Assembly (NCBI GenBank): GCA_964456985.1
Contig: CAYWDH010000002.1
Span: forward strand, 1 to 64,000
From: WJMT01 sp964456985
GTDB taxonomy: Bacteria; Acidobacteriota; Aminicenantia; Aminicenantales; Aminicenantaceae
DNA: 64,000 nt
Reading direction: 5' to 3'
The notes beneath the pieces were generated by a model. That model did not search any database and was not told the origin of the DNA. It saw only the letters and a list, made by a program, of their open reading frames with translations. The position numbers and the translations under genes were made by a program. This document shows positions 16,893 to 26,177 of the stretch, one piece after another. Positions within the stretch are counted from its first letter, which is position 1. Every line of letters starts with the position of its first letter.

Positions 16893-19850
16893 TTAAAAAT
16901 CAAAGCCTATCCAGAATTTTGTCATCCAGCGGTCTCCGGTCTCAAATCCAAACAGGTCTGAGATGTCGGGCCAGTACACAAGCCTCACAAAATCCAAATG
17001 AACAGGAAGGCCAAGGAGATAGAATTGAAACCCGTATCCCATAGAACCCACAGCATCAACAAGGTAATAATATGTATAGCCCGACTTACGCGTGTCTCTA
17101 ACATAGATTTTTGGCGGGAAACCTTTGACTTTTGTTCTGGCTATATCAAAAAACAGCGTTCCTCTTACCGGGCCGAGCTGGCCGATTATTGTGGAAGCAG
17201 CGTTTATAATAGGGAATCTGAACTCAAGATTGGAGAACCAGGATTCCGTTCCTATAAGACTGTAATAATACTGGGAGCGGACTTGATTGTTACCGCCAAA
17301 GTAGTTGAGAAAAGGAGTTTCTCCCCAGCTTCCAAATCCCTCAACTCGGAACGCAAAAAGGGTATCGAGGCCTAAGTAAAAATACTGCCGAAAGTCCAAT
17401 TGAAGGGTCGTGTTGGTAAGAAACGAGTCTGTGACAGGGATAGCCTGGGAGACGGAAAGGTTGAAAGTGTTTCCTGCCGCAGGACCGAAGTATTTAAAAT
17501 GAGTGGTCTCTCCGGTAAGAGAAAGCGAGGCGGATAAAAGGCTCCCTGTAAGAAAGTAACTAAAAAGCTGTCCGGATTGTGCCATTTGCCTGGCAAGGGT
17601 GGGATCATAGTATTCTTCATCATAGTAGGAATACTGGAAAGCACCTTGAAGCCGGTAGTACCGGTTCAAGGGATAATAGGCCGCAAGAGAGGCTCCTGAA
17701 ATGGAACGAGTTGCCAGGGCGTCATTGTAGTTGAGCGTGTAGTACAGGCTTGGGTCGATATAGTAGTAGGGAGTATAGTAGAAAAGTGTGTAGTGATAAG
17801 CAGAGGCTTGATACTGCAGTCTTCTTTTCTGATTGAGGTAAGCAAAGTAGTATGAGCGGAAATCTCTGACCTGATAGGCTGTCACATTGAAGTTGTGATC
17901 GCCGAGGATATCTGAGAAAGAAATGGACGAACCGCCGTAAAGAGAGCCGTCTGTTGAAATAATGGTATCCACAGGAGGCCTTCCTGTTAAATAAAGCTTT
18001 CCCATTCCTTCATGGGGCTTTATTTTTGACTTATCTATTTCCACTGTGACATGGGGTTTGTATTCTTCATATTCTTTAGAGGTTAACATGTCGAACCTTA
18101 TGTTTTTTACAACGACTTCTTTCAGCTTGCCTTTGAATATTTGAAAAGCGCCTTTATGGAAGGAAGAAAAAACAATCGTATCTTTTTCATTAGGGACCGG
18201 GTACGGAAAGAAATTACCGGTTCTCACATCCGTGTATCTTATGAGCTCACCGGTCTTCAGTGACAGGGAGTAGATGTTATAGGATTCTCTCATATCACCC
18301 GAAAAGTATATAAGGTTTGAGTCCTGGGAGAATTCCGGGCAGATGGTATTTCCTTTGCCAAAAGTCAGCTGTGTCTTTTTGCTCAGGTCATTCAAAGGAG
18401 AGAGAAACAGCTTGTCATAAGTCCCGATGCGAAGAGTATAGACAACAGACTTCCCGTCCGGAGAGATGGCGATAGCTTTTTCGTAAAGGTCATTGTTAGT
18501 CAGATTGCTGGCCTCCCCGGTCTCAAGGGATACACTGAAGATATCATGGATGCCGTTAGAGAAGGCTGTATAGAGCAGCTTGTCTTCTTCAGGACTGAAA
18601 CACGGAGAGGTGGGCCGGTCCTGTGAGATTTTAATCTTTTTTATGATACGGCTGTTAAGAACGTTGACCAGAAACAGGCTGTGCTTTTCTCCTGACCTTC
18701 CGAAGAAGGCGATTTTGTCCCCATCTGGAGACCAAGCAATATCTCTGCCCGCGGAAGGGTCAATTTCGTATTTGATGTTTTGGTATTTAAGAGTATATCC
18801 TTTCGTGAGGTTTCTTATGAAGGATCCGTCCCTGGCAGAGAAAAGAATAATATCGAATTCGTATGTTTTTTGATTGGCTGTTAAAACAGCGACGAGATCT
18901 CCTGACGGAGATAAAGAATGGGAAAAGGCGAAATAGAATTCATTAACAGGGTAATTAGGGCCAAGCGTCAGACTGTAGTTTTCCGGATTTTCACGCATCA
19001 GAAAAGGTTTATATTTTTCCCTTAGGTATTTGCTGAACTCGTGTCCGAACTCTCGTGGCTCTATTTTAAATGCATTTTTAATAGGGTTGATAGGGCCCAT
19101 CAAAGGGACGTTTTTCAATGACTGCCATAAATCAGTGACTCCGTTTTTACCGTACTTTTCTTCAATGAAATCATAGATCGCGTGCCCGAAGTCATAGGCC
19201 GGATCTCTTGGCAGGGGATATCTCGAGTAAAGGCCGCCGTTTTTTCTCATTTCAGGAATACGGTCATTGAGTACCGTGTCTTTGATAATGAGTTTTGACC
19301 AGGAAGACCAATTTTGAGTATTGTATTCTGAGAATCCCTCCATGACCCACAACGGCGGCGAGCTGATGGCGTGAAGCGCACCGCCAGGGCTTCCCCAGAG
19401 CATGTCGTATTCAAATATATGAGTCAGCTCGTGTTCGACCAGATCCTCCAATTCATCGATGGGCATATCTCCATATAGAGCGATCCTGTACAATATGGGC
19501 TCAGCTACTCCTATTACGGTCTCTGGGAGCTGGAAAAGATTCGTCTGTTGAAACTCAGTGTTGGTTTTGTAGTAAAGGATAGGAACGGTTGCAGAGAGGT
19601 TGTGCTTTGTGCTCTGACTAATGCGGGAATAAGCGCTTTCAGCCAGCTCTGCGATTCTTTCCAAAAAGTCGACGTCGTGCATATAATAATATAATTCAAA
19701 ATGCTCTGTCTGATAGCTTTCCCATTTAAAGTCTTTATAACGGATTTTATTTTTACCATAATAAGGATAATAGAAGCTCTGTGCTGATAAAGAAGCCGCA
19801 CAGAACAGCAGGAACACTATACCAAACAGCTGATTTGTGTGTTTTTTCAT
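16893..19850 (-). CDS. Exported metallopeptidase-like / beta-propeller / outer-membrane barrel protein
   Basis: A protein of 985 residues with a signal peptide ending near AASLSAQ. Residues 25-280 resemble a gluzincin peptidase (MA clan): HELTH at 140-144 and a possible third ligand in EGFSEY at 171. Residues about 300-600 hold several PD40/TolB-like propeller repeats (for example DIAWSPDGDKIAF, SPDGKSVVYTL, CPEFSQDSNLIYFSG). Residues about 640-985 are rich in aromatic beta-strands and end in FWIGFDF, consistent with a BamA-like or Omp85-like barrel ending in phenylalanine. It is the last gene of a leftward operon with two lipoproteins. Function is unknown; anchoring a propeller at the cell surface is inference. 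Confidence 0.75.
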   Translation of the reverse strand: MKKHTNQLFGIVFLLFCAASLSAQSFYYPYYGKNKIRYKDFKWESYQTEHFELYYYMHDVDFLERIAELAESAYSRISQSTKHNLSATVPILYYKTNTEFQQTNLFQLPETVIGVAEPILYRIALYGDMPIDELEDLVEHELTHIFEYDMLWGSPGGALHAISSPPLWVMEGFSEYNTQNWSSWSKLIIKDTVLNDRIPEMRKNGGLYSRYPLPRDPAYDFGHAIYDFIEEKYGKNGVTDLWQSLKNVPLMGPINPIKNAFKIEPREFGHEFSKYLREKYKPFLMRENPENYSLTLGPNYPVNEFYFAFSHSLSPSGDLVAVLTANQKTYEFDIILFSARDGSFIRNLTKGYTLKYQNIKYEIDPSAGRDIAWSPDGDKIAFFGRSGEKHSLFLVNVLNSRIIKKIKISQDRPTSPCFSPEEDKLLYTAFSNGIHDIFSVSLETGEASNLTNNDLYEKAIAISPDGKSVVYTLRIGTYDKLFLSPLNDLSKKTQLTFGKGNTICPEFSQDSNLIYFSGDMRESYNIYSLSLKTGELIRYTDVRTGNFFPYPVPNEKDTIVFSSFHKGAFQIFKGKLKEVVVKNIRFDMLTSKEYEEYKPHVTVEIDKSKIKPHEGMGKLYLTGRPPVDTIISTDGSLYGGSSISFSDILGDHNFNVTAYQVRDFRSYYFAYLNQKRRLQYQASAYHYTLFYYTPYYYIDPSLYYTLNYNDALATRSISGASLAAYYPLNRYYRLQGAFQYSYYDEEYYDPTLARQMAQSGQLFSYFLTGSLLSASLSLTGETTHFKYFGPAAGNTFNLSVSQAIPVTDSFLTNTTLQLDFRQYFYLGLDTLFAFRVEGFGSWGETPFLNYFGGNNQVRSQYYYSLIGTESWFSNLEFRFPIINAASTIIGQLGPVRGTLFFDIARTKVKGFPPKIYVRDTRKSGYTYYYLVDAVGSMGYGFQFYLLGLPVHLDFVRLVYWPDISDLFGFETGDRWMTKFWIGFDF

Positions 19851-19859
19851 TGTGTCTCC

Positions 19860-20543
19860 TTATTTTAGGATGAGATATCGTTGTTGCGGTCGCGGTTCTG
19901 CAAAAAGATCTCGGAAGACTTTTTCTTTAATACTGAATATAAGGTCGTAAAAGGCAAAAGCTGAAGTCTGGTTTGGATTCTCATAGGCTTTTGTTTCGCT
20001 GAATTTCTTCTGGAATAAGATCTCGCCTGTCTGGCTGTCAATAAAATAGAGGTCCAGTTTAAGCGAGTACATATTTCTCTGGGTAAATCTGTCTTCATAT
20101 GAGAAAGGATCTTCAAATTTCTTCTTGTCTTTTATCAGCGCCTTTCTTGTTTCGGATTTGTATTCATAGGTCCCGGAGAGAATGATTCCTTTCTTCACAT
20201 TATTAAAAAGGCCAACCCAGAATTCTCTTTCATTGAAATTTTTTTCATCTTCAGCAGAGACCTGTTCCACCGTCACTCTTTTTTTTGTTTCGACAGTCAG
20301 CTCCTGGGCAAAGTATTCTTTGATCTCGTTATTTATATCAAAGTCGGGGTTTTCATTTTTTTGAACGAAATCCGTGATTATTATTTCTTCATATGGCGCA
20401 AGGTCTAATTCGGGCTTTTTAGCTATGCTTGCGGTTACTTCTACGTAGGACGACATGCTGCTGCAGCTGTAGAGACAAAAGAAAAGAAAAAAAATGGTTG
20501 TTATATGAGGAAGTGATTTATTTATTTTTATCTTTATTCTCAT
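19860..20543 (-). CDS. Hypothetical lipoprotein
   Basis: A protein of 227 residues. The signal ends in FCLYSCSS, a plausible lipobox. The rest alternates charged and beta-type segments (EEIIITDFVQ, KGIILSGTYEYKSE, KLDLYFIDSQTGEILFQKKFSE), as in periplasmic lipoproteins that build an output with a FlgO/CsgG-like or curli-type fold, but I cannot assign a family. It overlaps the upstream TPR lipoprotein by 26 bases and lies ten bases before the propeller-barrel gene, so the three are probably made together. Confidence 0.6.
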   Translation of the reverse strand: MRIKIKINKSLPHITTIFFLFFCLYSCSSMSSYVEVTASIAKKPELDLAPYEEIIITDFVQKNENPDFDINNEIKEYFAQELTVETKKRVTVEQVSAEDEKNFNEREFWVGLFNNVKKGIILSGTYEYKSETRKALIKDKKKFEDPFSYEDRFTQRNMYSLKLDLYFIDSQTGEILFQKKFSETKAYENPNQTSAFAFYDLIFSIKEKVFRDLFAEPRPQQRYLILK

Positions 20544-20880
20544 TTTGGTCCTTTTCCTTTAAGTTTTCTTTGAATTTTTTGTAGTTGGACTGGATATGTT
20601 CGTTTTCAGGGCTGAGCTCTAATGCTGTTTTATATTCTATTTCAGCTTTCTCAAAATCCCCTTCCTTTTCATACGCGACCGCCAGGTTGTTATGAGCGGC
20701 CGGAGACTTTGGTTTCTCTTGGACGACTTTTTCCCATCTAAATATAGCCTCATCCCATAATCCCTTTTGGGCTGCTTCGATTCCGAACTTCACTTCATCC
20801 TGAGGAAGGTACATAACGCAGCCGGCTAATAGGAGAAGAAGAATGAGCAGACTCAATAATATAACTGTTTTAATGTTCAT
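20518..20880 (-). CDS. TPR-repeat lipoprotein
   Basis: A protein of 120 residues. The signal ends LLLLAGC, a strong lipobox. Residues about 30-105 contain two tetratricopeptide repeats (GLWDEAIFRWEKVVQEKPKSP; AAHNNLAVAYEKEGDFEKAEIEYKTALELSPEN). The tail is a highly charged K/E/N stretch. TPR lipoproteins usually dock partner proteins. It is the first gene of the three-gene exported operon that ends with the barrel protein. Confidence 0.75.
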   Translation of the reverse strand: MNIKTVILLSLLILLLLLAGCVMYLPQDEVKFGIEAAQKGLWDEAIFRWEKVVQEKPKSPAAHNNLAVAYEKEGDFEKAEIEYKTALELSPENEHIQSNYKKFKENLKEKDQNENKDKNK

Positions 20881-21082
20881 TTCATATCAATCCTTTCTTA
20901 ACTATAAAGTACTTTTTTTTAATAGAATCGTCAAGAATGTGCACAGCCGTATACGCTGATTTAAAAAGAGATGGAGCCATAAGCATAAAAAATTCCATAA
21001 ATATTCGCTCTTATGTTGTTTTGTATAAGCAAATTTTGTGCCAGGTGGCTGCAGGGGGAGCGACCTGGATATCCTTTTTATG

Positions 21083-21111
21083 TTGTCATTCAAAGAGGAC
21101 ATATGTATAAT
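21083..21111 (+). promoter_or_regulatory. Sigma70-type promoter of folD
   Basis: TTGTCA (21083-21088), a 17-base spacer and a perfect TATAAT (21106-21111), 30 bases before the folD start. This is one of the best promoter matches in the window. The rest of the 20881-21140 gap holds no convincing gene. Confidence 0.65.
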
Positions 21112-21140
21112 GATTTATAAAAAATTTTCAGGAGGACTTC

Positions 21141-22055
21141 ATGGGAGCTTGGCTTAAAGGCAGTGCTTTGGCAAAGGAGATCAAAGAAAGAGTCCGGGAT
21201 GAAGTTGCCAAAATAAAAGCGGAAAAAAATGAGGTTCCGGGCCTAGCTGCGGTCCTGGTTGGGAAGAACAAAGCCTCTCAAGTATATGTGGGGATGAAAC
21301 AGAGAAACTGCGAAAGGCTGGGCCTTTATTCCGAAGTCTTGACATTTAATGAGACATTAGATCCTTCTGAGCTTAAAAAAAAGATAGAAGAATTGAACCA
21401 AAAGGACCAGATAGACGGAATCCTTGTACAGGAGCCGCTGCCGAAGGGTTTCAGCAGCCATGAAGTCGCGACAACGATTCTTCCCGAAAAGGACGTAGAT
21501 GGTCTTAGTCCATGCAGCCTTGGAAATCTATTGAGAGTTGAGAGCGGCCTTCGGCCCTGCACTCCATTAGGAATAATGGAGCTTTTAAAATCAAGGGAAA
21601 TCAGCATAAAGGGGAAAGAGGTTGTGATTATCGGAAGAAGTTTGCTTGTCGGAAAACCACTTTCCATCATGATGACCAATGCCCACGGCACGGTAACGGT
21701 TTGTCATTCCAGGACAGAGAATCTTCCAAAGGTAGCATCCAGAGCGGACATATTGGTGGCTGCAATTGGAAGAGGAGCGTTCGTGACTCCTGACTTTGTA
21801 AAAGAGGGAGCGGTGGTGATAGATGTTGGGATTAATCACCTGACTGATAAAGCCACGGCAGCAGAGATGTTCAAAGAGGCTGAAAAGAGGCTACAGGACA
21901 TTGATAAAAAAGGGTATACCCTTATCGGTGATGTGCATCCGAGCGTCATAGACAAAGCTTCTTTGCTTACCCCTGTTCCTGGGGGAGTCGGGCCCCTGAC
22001 CGTTGCACTGCTTATGCACAATACGCTCAAAGCTTATAAATTGAGGCGCGGATAG
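21141..22055 (+). CDS. folD: Methylenetetrahydrofolate dehydrogenase/cyclohydrolase
   Basis: Cytosolic bifunctional enzyme interconverting methylene-, methenyl- and formyl-tetrahydrofolate using NADP+. The protein has 304 residues. Conserved parts include SQVYVGMKQRNCERLGL with the YxxxK catalytic pair, GILVQEPLPKG, EKDVDGLSP, the nucleotide loop VIIGRSLLVGKP and PVPGGVGPLTVALLM. An AGGAGG site lies seven bases before the ATG. It is a single gene with its own promoter. Confidence 0.96.
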   Translation: MGAWLKGSALAKEIKERVRDEVAKIKAEKNEVPGLAAVLVGKNKASQVYVGMKQRNCERLGLYSEVLTFNETLDPSELKKKIEELNQKDQIDGILVQEPLPKGFSSHEVATTILPEKDVDGLSPCSLGNLLRVESGLRPCTPLGIMELLKSREISIKGKEVVIIGRSLLVGKPLSIMMTNAHGTVTVCHSRTENLPKVASRADILVAAIGRGAFVTPDFVKEGAVVIDVGINHLTDKATAAEMFKEAEKRLQDIDKKGYTLIGDVHPSVIDKASLLTPVPGGVGPLTVALLMHNTLKAYKLRRG

Positions 22056-22057
22056 AT

Positions 22058-22069
22058 TTTTCGCGAAAA
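22058..22069. repeat. Perfect 12-base palindrome after folD
   Basis: TTTTCGCGAAAA begins three bases after the folD stop. It could be an operator half pair or a weak terminator stem. No T-run follows, so the role is open. Confidence 0.25.
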
Positions 22070-22098
22070 CGGATGATAGATTGCCTGTCCAAAGGGGG

Positions 22099-22127
22099 TT
22101 GGGTTTTTAGCAAAATTATGTTATATA
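22099..22127 (+). promoter_or_regulatory. Candidate promoter of rpmB
   Basis: TTGGGT (22099-22104), a 17-base spacer and TATATA (22122-22127), about 70 bases ahead of rpmB. Confidence 0.4.
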
Positions 22128-22196
22128 TATTCCTTAATTATTTAGACTTATCAGGATTATTTATGAGTTATCAGGTTATGCAAGAGAGAAAGGAAA

Positions 22197-22388
22197 ATGG
22201 CTAAAGTATGTGAAATTTGCGGAAAAGGCCCTGTTTTCGGAAACAGTGTCAGTCATTCACACAAGGCGACGAAAAAGAAATGGAAGCCGAATTTACAGTG
22301 TGTCAAAATTGAGACTGATTCAGGGACAAAAAAAGCGTGGGTTTGCACGGGCTGTATACGTTCAGGAAAAGTAGAAAAAGCCGGATAA
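22197..22388 (+). CDS. rpmB: Large-subunit ribosomal protein bL28
   Basis: A 63-residue ribosomal protein. MAKVCEICGKGPVFGNSVSHSHKATKK is the bL28 opening, here the zinc-ribbon form, with paired cysteines CEIC near residue 5 and CTGC near residue 51. The start follows an AAAGGA-like site. It stands alone, without rpmG, and converges on relA with only seven bases between the stop codons. Confidence 0.95.
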   Translation: MAKVCEICGKGPVFGNSVSHSHKATKKKWKPNLQCVKIETDSGTKKAWVCTGCIRSGKVEKAG

Positions 22389-22395
22389 TCCTCGA

Positions 22396-24549
22396 CTATA
22401 ATCTTTCCACAGAGAGAACCTCAGGGATTCCATTTATTTCTGTTAGGGCTTTCTCTAGCTGTTCTATATTTTTGACAGTCAGCTGAAGATTCACTCTGGT
22501 TTTTTTGTCCGGGGAAGCCTCTACATTGGCTTTCCTTATATTTATCTGCAGGCATGCGATTTTTGATGTTATTTTTGCGAGAACACCAGGGGTGTCTAAG
22601 GCCTTGATCAAAAGAGACGCCTCGTAATCGCTCTTTGTTGGCTTATCCCAGGATACTTCCACCATCCGCTGTGAGGGGAGGATTTCTTTTTTTACCAGGG
22701 GACACCGAAGTGAATGGACAGTAATTCCTTTCCCTGAGGTGATATAACCGGTGATAGGTTCTCCATGTACCGGAGAGCAGCATCTTGCTAATTTTATACT
22801 TGAGCTTTCTATGTTTTTAACTTTAATGTCTAATTCAGGTTTTTTTGTTACTTTTTTAACGGCTTTTTTTATAAGCGCCACTTTACCTGATCTGGCTTTT
22901 CTTTCGGGATATATTTTTTCTAATAATCTTTCGTTCAGAACGATCTTTCCTATTCCGACCAGTTCGTAAAAATCCTTGAGTGACTTTATATGAGGGTATA
23001 TTGCCTGTCTTATTTTCTTTAAAAGCTCTTTTCCTTTTAAAGGACTTTCTCTGGTTTTGTGTTTTTTTTGTTGTTTGTTCCAGAGTTTTTTTCCTAGGGA
23101 AATATTTTTTATTTGTTCCTGTTTGTTAAGCCATCTCTTTATTTGGTGCTGTGCTTTGGAAGTAAAAGCAAAGTTAAGCCAGTTCCTGATGGGTGTTTTT
23201 TTGTCAGATGTTGTAATTTCAACTATAGTACCGGGCTCCAGGACCGTTTTTAAGGGAACCGTCCTTCTGTTTATTATGGCCTTATCAGCATGAAGGCCTA
23301 TTTCTGTATGGATTTTGAAAGCGAAATCAAGAGCAGTGGCTCCCATGGGAAGGGTTATGACCTTTCCCTTTGGGGTAAAAATATAGACTTCTTCAGGGAT
23401 CAGATTCGTCTTTAAGTCTTTTAGAAATTTCCGCGGGTCTTTTTGCTCTTTGTAAAGGTCGGCCATCTCTCTCAGCCATTGAAGCCTTTGGTCTTCTTTA
23501 ACTAAGGCCTTGGCGTCCGTTTCCTTGTATTTCCAGTGAGCAGCGATGCCGTTTACAGCGATTTCGTGCATCTCGCGTGTTCTGATTTGTATTTCAATAG
23601 TCTGTTTTTTTTTGGTGAGGATGGTTGTATGAAGGGCCTGATAGAGGTTTGGTTTTGGCATGGAAATGAAGTCGTTAAATCTCGAAGGGAAATGGGTCCA
23701 GTTCTGATGAATGATTCCCAGTGCCGCGTAGCAGTTACTGGCGGTATCTGTAATAAGCCTTAAGGCCATGAAGTCATAGACCTGATCGAATTTTATGCCC
23801 CGGCGCTCCATCTTGCTGTATATGCTGTAAGGTCTTTTAATTCTGGAAGACACCTCAGCCGGGATACGGTTCTTTTTCATCAGCTCAATAAGGTTTCTTT
23901 CGATTTTTTTTAATGAGGTTTCAGCATCCTTTTTTTTGGTTTTTATAAGAGAGAGAATCCGGAAGTAGTTCTTTTGGTCAACATACTGAAAAGAAAGGTC
24001 CTCAAGCTCTCCTTTTATTCGCCCCATACCGAGCCTGTTGGCAATGGGAGCATAGATTTCTATGGTTTCCTGGGCTATCTGCTTTTGTTTTTTATCAGAA
24101 AGATACTTTAAGGTCTTAAGGTTGTGTATTCTGTCTGCAAGCTTGATAAAGATGACTCGAAGGTCGTCGGTCATGGCAAGAATTATTTTCCTAATCGTCT
24201 CTGCCCTGTTTCTCTCAGGGGAGGATTCTTCAACAAGGCTTATTTTTGTCACTCCCTCTACAAGATGAGCAATCTCTTTCCCGAAGATCTTTGTTATATC
24301 CACAGCGGTCACATCTGTATCTTCCAGAACATCATGCAGAAGTGCAGCAGCCAGTGTGGTGGGATCCAGTTTCATATCAGCCAGAATGTTGACAACTTCC
24401 AGAGGATGACTTAGATAGGGTTCTCCGGAAAGCCGTTCCTGCCCTTTATGGGATTGAGCGGCAAAAACATAGGCTTTCTGTAAAGGGACCAGATCCTTTT
24501 CTCCATACGATGCGGAGACTTTTTCCAGGATGTCATTGAATCTAATCAT
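22396..24549 (-). CDS. relA/spoT: Bifunctional (p)ppGpp synthetase/hydrolase RSH
   Basis: Stringent-response enzyme that makes and degrades (p)ppGpp; 717 residues, full length. The N-terminal HD hydrolase domain keeps its metal motif (LLHDVLEDTDVT) and the DRIHNLKTL segment, so hydrolysis is likely active. The synthetase domain contains RFNDFISMPKPNLYQALHTT. A TGS domain follows (VYIFTPKGKVITLPMGATALDFAF), then a cysteine-containing segment (ARCCSPVHGEPITGYIT) and a C-terminal ACT domain. It is the last gene of the leftward fmdB-waaF-gmhB unit, which links LPS precursor synthesis with stress signalling in one transcript. Confidence 0.95.
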   Translation of the reverse strand: MIRFNDILEKVSASYGEKDLVPLQKAYVFAAQSHKGQERLSGEPYLSHPLEVVNILADMKLDPTTLAAALLHDVLEDTDVTAVDITKIFGKEIAHLVEGVTKISLVEESSPERNRAETIRKIILAMTDDLRVIFIKLADRIHNLKTLKYLSDKKQKQIAQETIEIYAPIANRLGMGRIKGELEDLSFQYVDQKNYFRILSLIKTKKKDAETSLKKIERNLIELMKKNRIPAEVSSRIKRPYSIYSKMERRGIKFDQVYDFMALRLITDTASNCYAALGIIHQNWTHFPSRFNDFISMPKPNLYQALHTTILTKKKQTIEIQIRTREMHEIAVNGIAAHWKYKETDAKALVKEDQRLQWLREMADLYKEQKDPRKFLKDLKTNLIPEEVYIFTPKGKVITLPMGATALDFAFKIHTEIGLHADKAIINRRTVPLKTVLEPGTIVEITTSDKKTPIRNWLNFAFTSKAQHQIKRWLNKQEQIKNISLGKKLWNKQQKKHKTRESPLKGKELLKKIRQAIYPHIKSLKDFYELVGIGKIVLNERLLEKIYPERKARSGKVALIKKAVKKVTKKPELDIKVKNIESSSIKLARCCSPVHGEPITGYITSGKGITVHSLRCPLVKKEILPSQRMVEVSWDKPTKSDYEASLLIKALDTPGVLAKITSKIACLQINIRKANVEASPDKKTRVNLQLTVKNIEQLEKALTEINGIPEVLSVERL

Positions 24550-24575
24550 TTGTATTTTATACAGGATCTCAGAGA

Positions 24576-25163
24576 TTAATCCGCTGTTTCTCTTTCTTTC
24601 TTCTTTAAAATCCAGTTTACAGCATCCAGTAAGTTTTTTGCAACAAAGCCAGGTTCGAGCCTCATCTCCTCAAGCCGGGCCCTTGACTGTTTCCCAAAAC
24701 CTGTGAGCACAAGAACCGGAGTAGCTTTGATGTTTACACCAAGCAGGATATCTTCGACTTTGTCCCCTATTATGTAGGATTCGGTCAGGTCAATATTCAG
24801 GTTTTCAGCGGCTTTGAGAGCCATTCCTGGATAGGGTTTTCTACAGAGGCATTCCTTACGGTACTCAGGGAGGGACGAATTCGAATAATGGGGACAGTAA
24901 TATACCTGATCAATACGGGCGGACCTTTTTTGAAAAGATTCTTTCATTCTCTCATGGATCTCATTGAGAGCTTCCTCTTTTATAAGCCCTCTTCCTACTC
25001 CTGACTGATTTGTAATCACTACGGCCAGCAAACCCGCTTCGTTGATTTTCCTGACAGCCTTATAACTATAAGGATAGATTTTTATCTTTTCAAAGGAATC
25101 AGGGTAGCCCACGTCTTTATTGATAGTGCCATCTCTATCCAAAAATACCGCCCTTTTTTTCAT
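24576..25163 (-). CDS. gmhB: D-glycero-D-manno-heptose 1,7-bisphosphate 7-phosphatase
   Basis: HAD-superfamily phosphatase of the ADP-heptose pathway for LPS inner core; 195 residues. FLDRDGTINKD is the nucleophile motif, VVITNQSGVGRG motif II, and CPHYSNSSLPEYRKECLCRKPYPGM contains the zinc-binding cysteines typical of GmhB. IIGDKVEDILLGV carries the last acidic motif. The start is taken at 25163, where the ATG overlaps the waaF TGA (ATGA), in place of the upstream ATG at 25181. This pairs it with the next enzyme that uses the product. Confidence 0.92.
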   Translation of the reverse strand: MKKRAVFLDRDGTINKDVGYPDSFEKIKIYPYSYKAVRKINEAGLLAVVITNQSGVGRGLIKEEALNEIHERMKESFQKRSARIDQVYYCPHYSNSSLPEYRKECLCRKPYPGMALKAAENLNIDLTESYIIGDKVEDILLGVNIKATPVLVLTGFGKQSRARLEEMRLEPGFVAKNLLDAVNWILKKKERETAD

Positions 25164-26167
25164 GAGAGGAACCGCTCGCATTCCGAGAGAACTTCTTCAG
25201 GGGTTATTCTGAGCATACACTGGTGTTCATAAGGGCAGGCTCTGTAAGAGCACGGCCAGCACGGTACCCTTTTTTTGATCAGCGTATAAGGTTGTTGAAA
25301 GGGTTGTGTGACAGCGGGAATTGTTGGTCCAAACAAAGCAACAACAGGAGTACCCAGAGCGTTTGAGATATGCATGGGGCCTGAGTCATTAGAGACCACG
25401 ACGTTCGCCAAGCTCATAATGGCCATGAGCATTCTTAGAGATGTTTTTCCGGCAAGATCTATTGGCTTTTTCTTCAAAGAGGCCAAGATAGCATGCGTAA
25501 GCTCTTTTTCTGCTTCGGAACCTATAAGGAGAAGAGTCAAAGGAGCCTTCTTTTGAAGCATTTCCGCCAGGGATGCGTATCGGGAAACCGGCCATCTTTT
25601 TGCAGGGCCGAAATAAGCGCCAGGATTCAATATAATGGTCTTGTGTTTGGGTTCAATACCGCAGGAATTGAGAAAATCGCCTGCCAGAGCTTTTTCTTGT
25701 TCTGTTACGGAGAGCTGTAGTTTGGGGGGATAGGTCTTAAATCCGAGGCCGGAAAGAATGTTTTGATAATAAAGGACTTGATGGATCTGTTTTCTCGCTT
25801 TTTTATAGGGGGCAGACTCTGTGAGCAAAAGCTGCCGTCCGTCTCTTTTATATCCCCATCTTTTTGGGATTCCGGCCATGGTGAAGAGAAGAGCAGATAG
25901 AAAGGAGTTAGTAAAGAGAAGCCCGGCGTCAAAACTGTATTTCTTCAGTTTCTTGGCGGCAGATCTGATTCCTGCCAGATTGCTTTGGTCAGGCAATGGA
26001 ACAATCCCGTCCACAAAATCCAGGTTCAGAAAGATATCTTTCACCCAGGTTTTAGCGATGATGGAAATATATGAGTCTGGAAAATTTGTCTTTAAACTTT
26101 TTATAGCAGGGATTGCGAGTACAGAATCCCCTATCCAATTTGGAACGCGAACCGCTATCCGCATCAT
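25160..26167 (-). CDS. waaF: ADP-heptose:LPS heptosyltransferase (WaaF-like)
   Basis: GT-B fold glycosyltransferase of family GT9 that adds heptose to the LPS core; 335 residues. The opening IAVRVPNWIGDSVLAIPAIKSL is characteristic of heptosyltransferase II. The C-terminal donor-site region has NPGAYFGPAKRWP and SNDSGPMHISNALGTPVVALFGPT, family signatures. It overlaps gmhB by four bases. A second start, 26164, is equally possible because the gene opens with two methionine codons. It is good evidence for an LPS-bearing outer membrane. Confidence 0.9.
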   Translation of the reverse strand: MMRIAVRVPNWIGDSVLAIPAIKSLKTNFPDSYISIIAKTWVKDIFLNLDFVDGIVPLPDQSNLAGIRSAAKKLKKYSFDAGLLFTNSFLSALLFTMAGIPKRWGYKRDGRQLLLTESAPYKKARKQIHQVLYYQNILSGLGFKTYPPKLQLSVTEQEKALAGDFLNSCGIEPKHKTIILNPGAYFGPAKRWPVSRYASLAEMLQKKAPLTLLLIGSEAEKELTHAILASLKKKPIDLAGKTSLRMLMAIMSLANVVVSNDSGPMHISNALGTPVVALFGPTIPAVTQPFQQPYTLIKKRVPCWPCSYRACPYEHQCMLRITPEEVLSECERFLS

Positions 26168-26177
26168 ACTGACTGTA

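Noticed and set aside
20902..21102. A 66-codon minus-strand ORF between the TPR lipoprotein and folD
   Set aside because: It overlaps the folD promoter at 21083-21111, has no good ribosome site, and its composition looks random.
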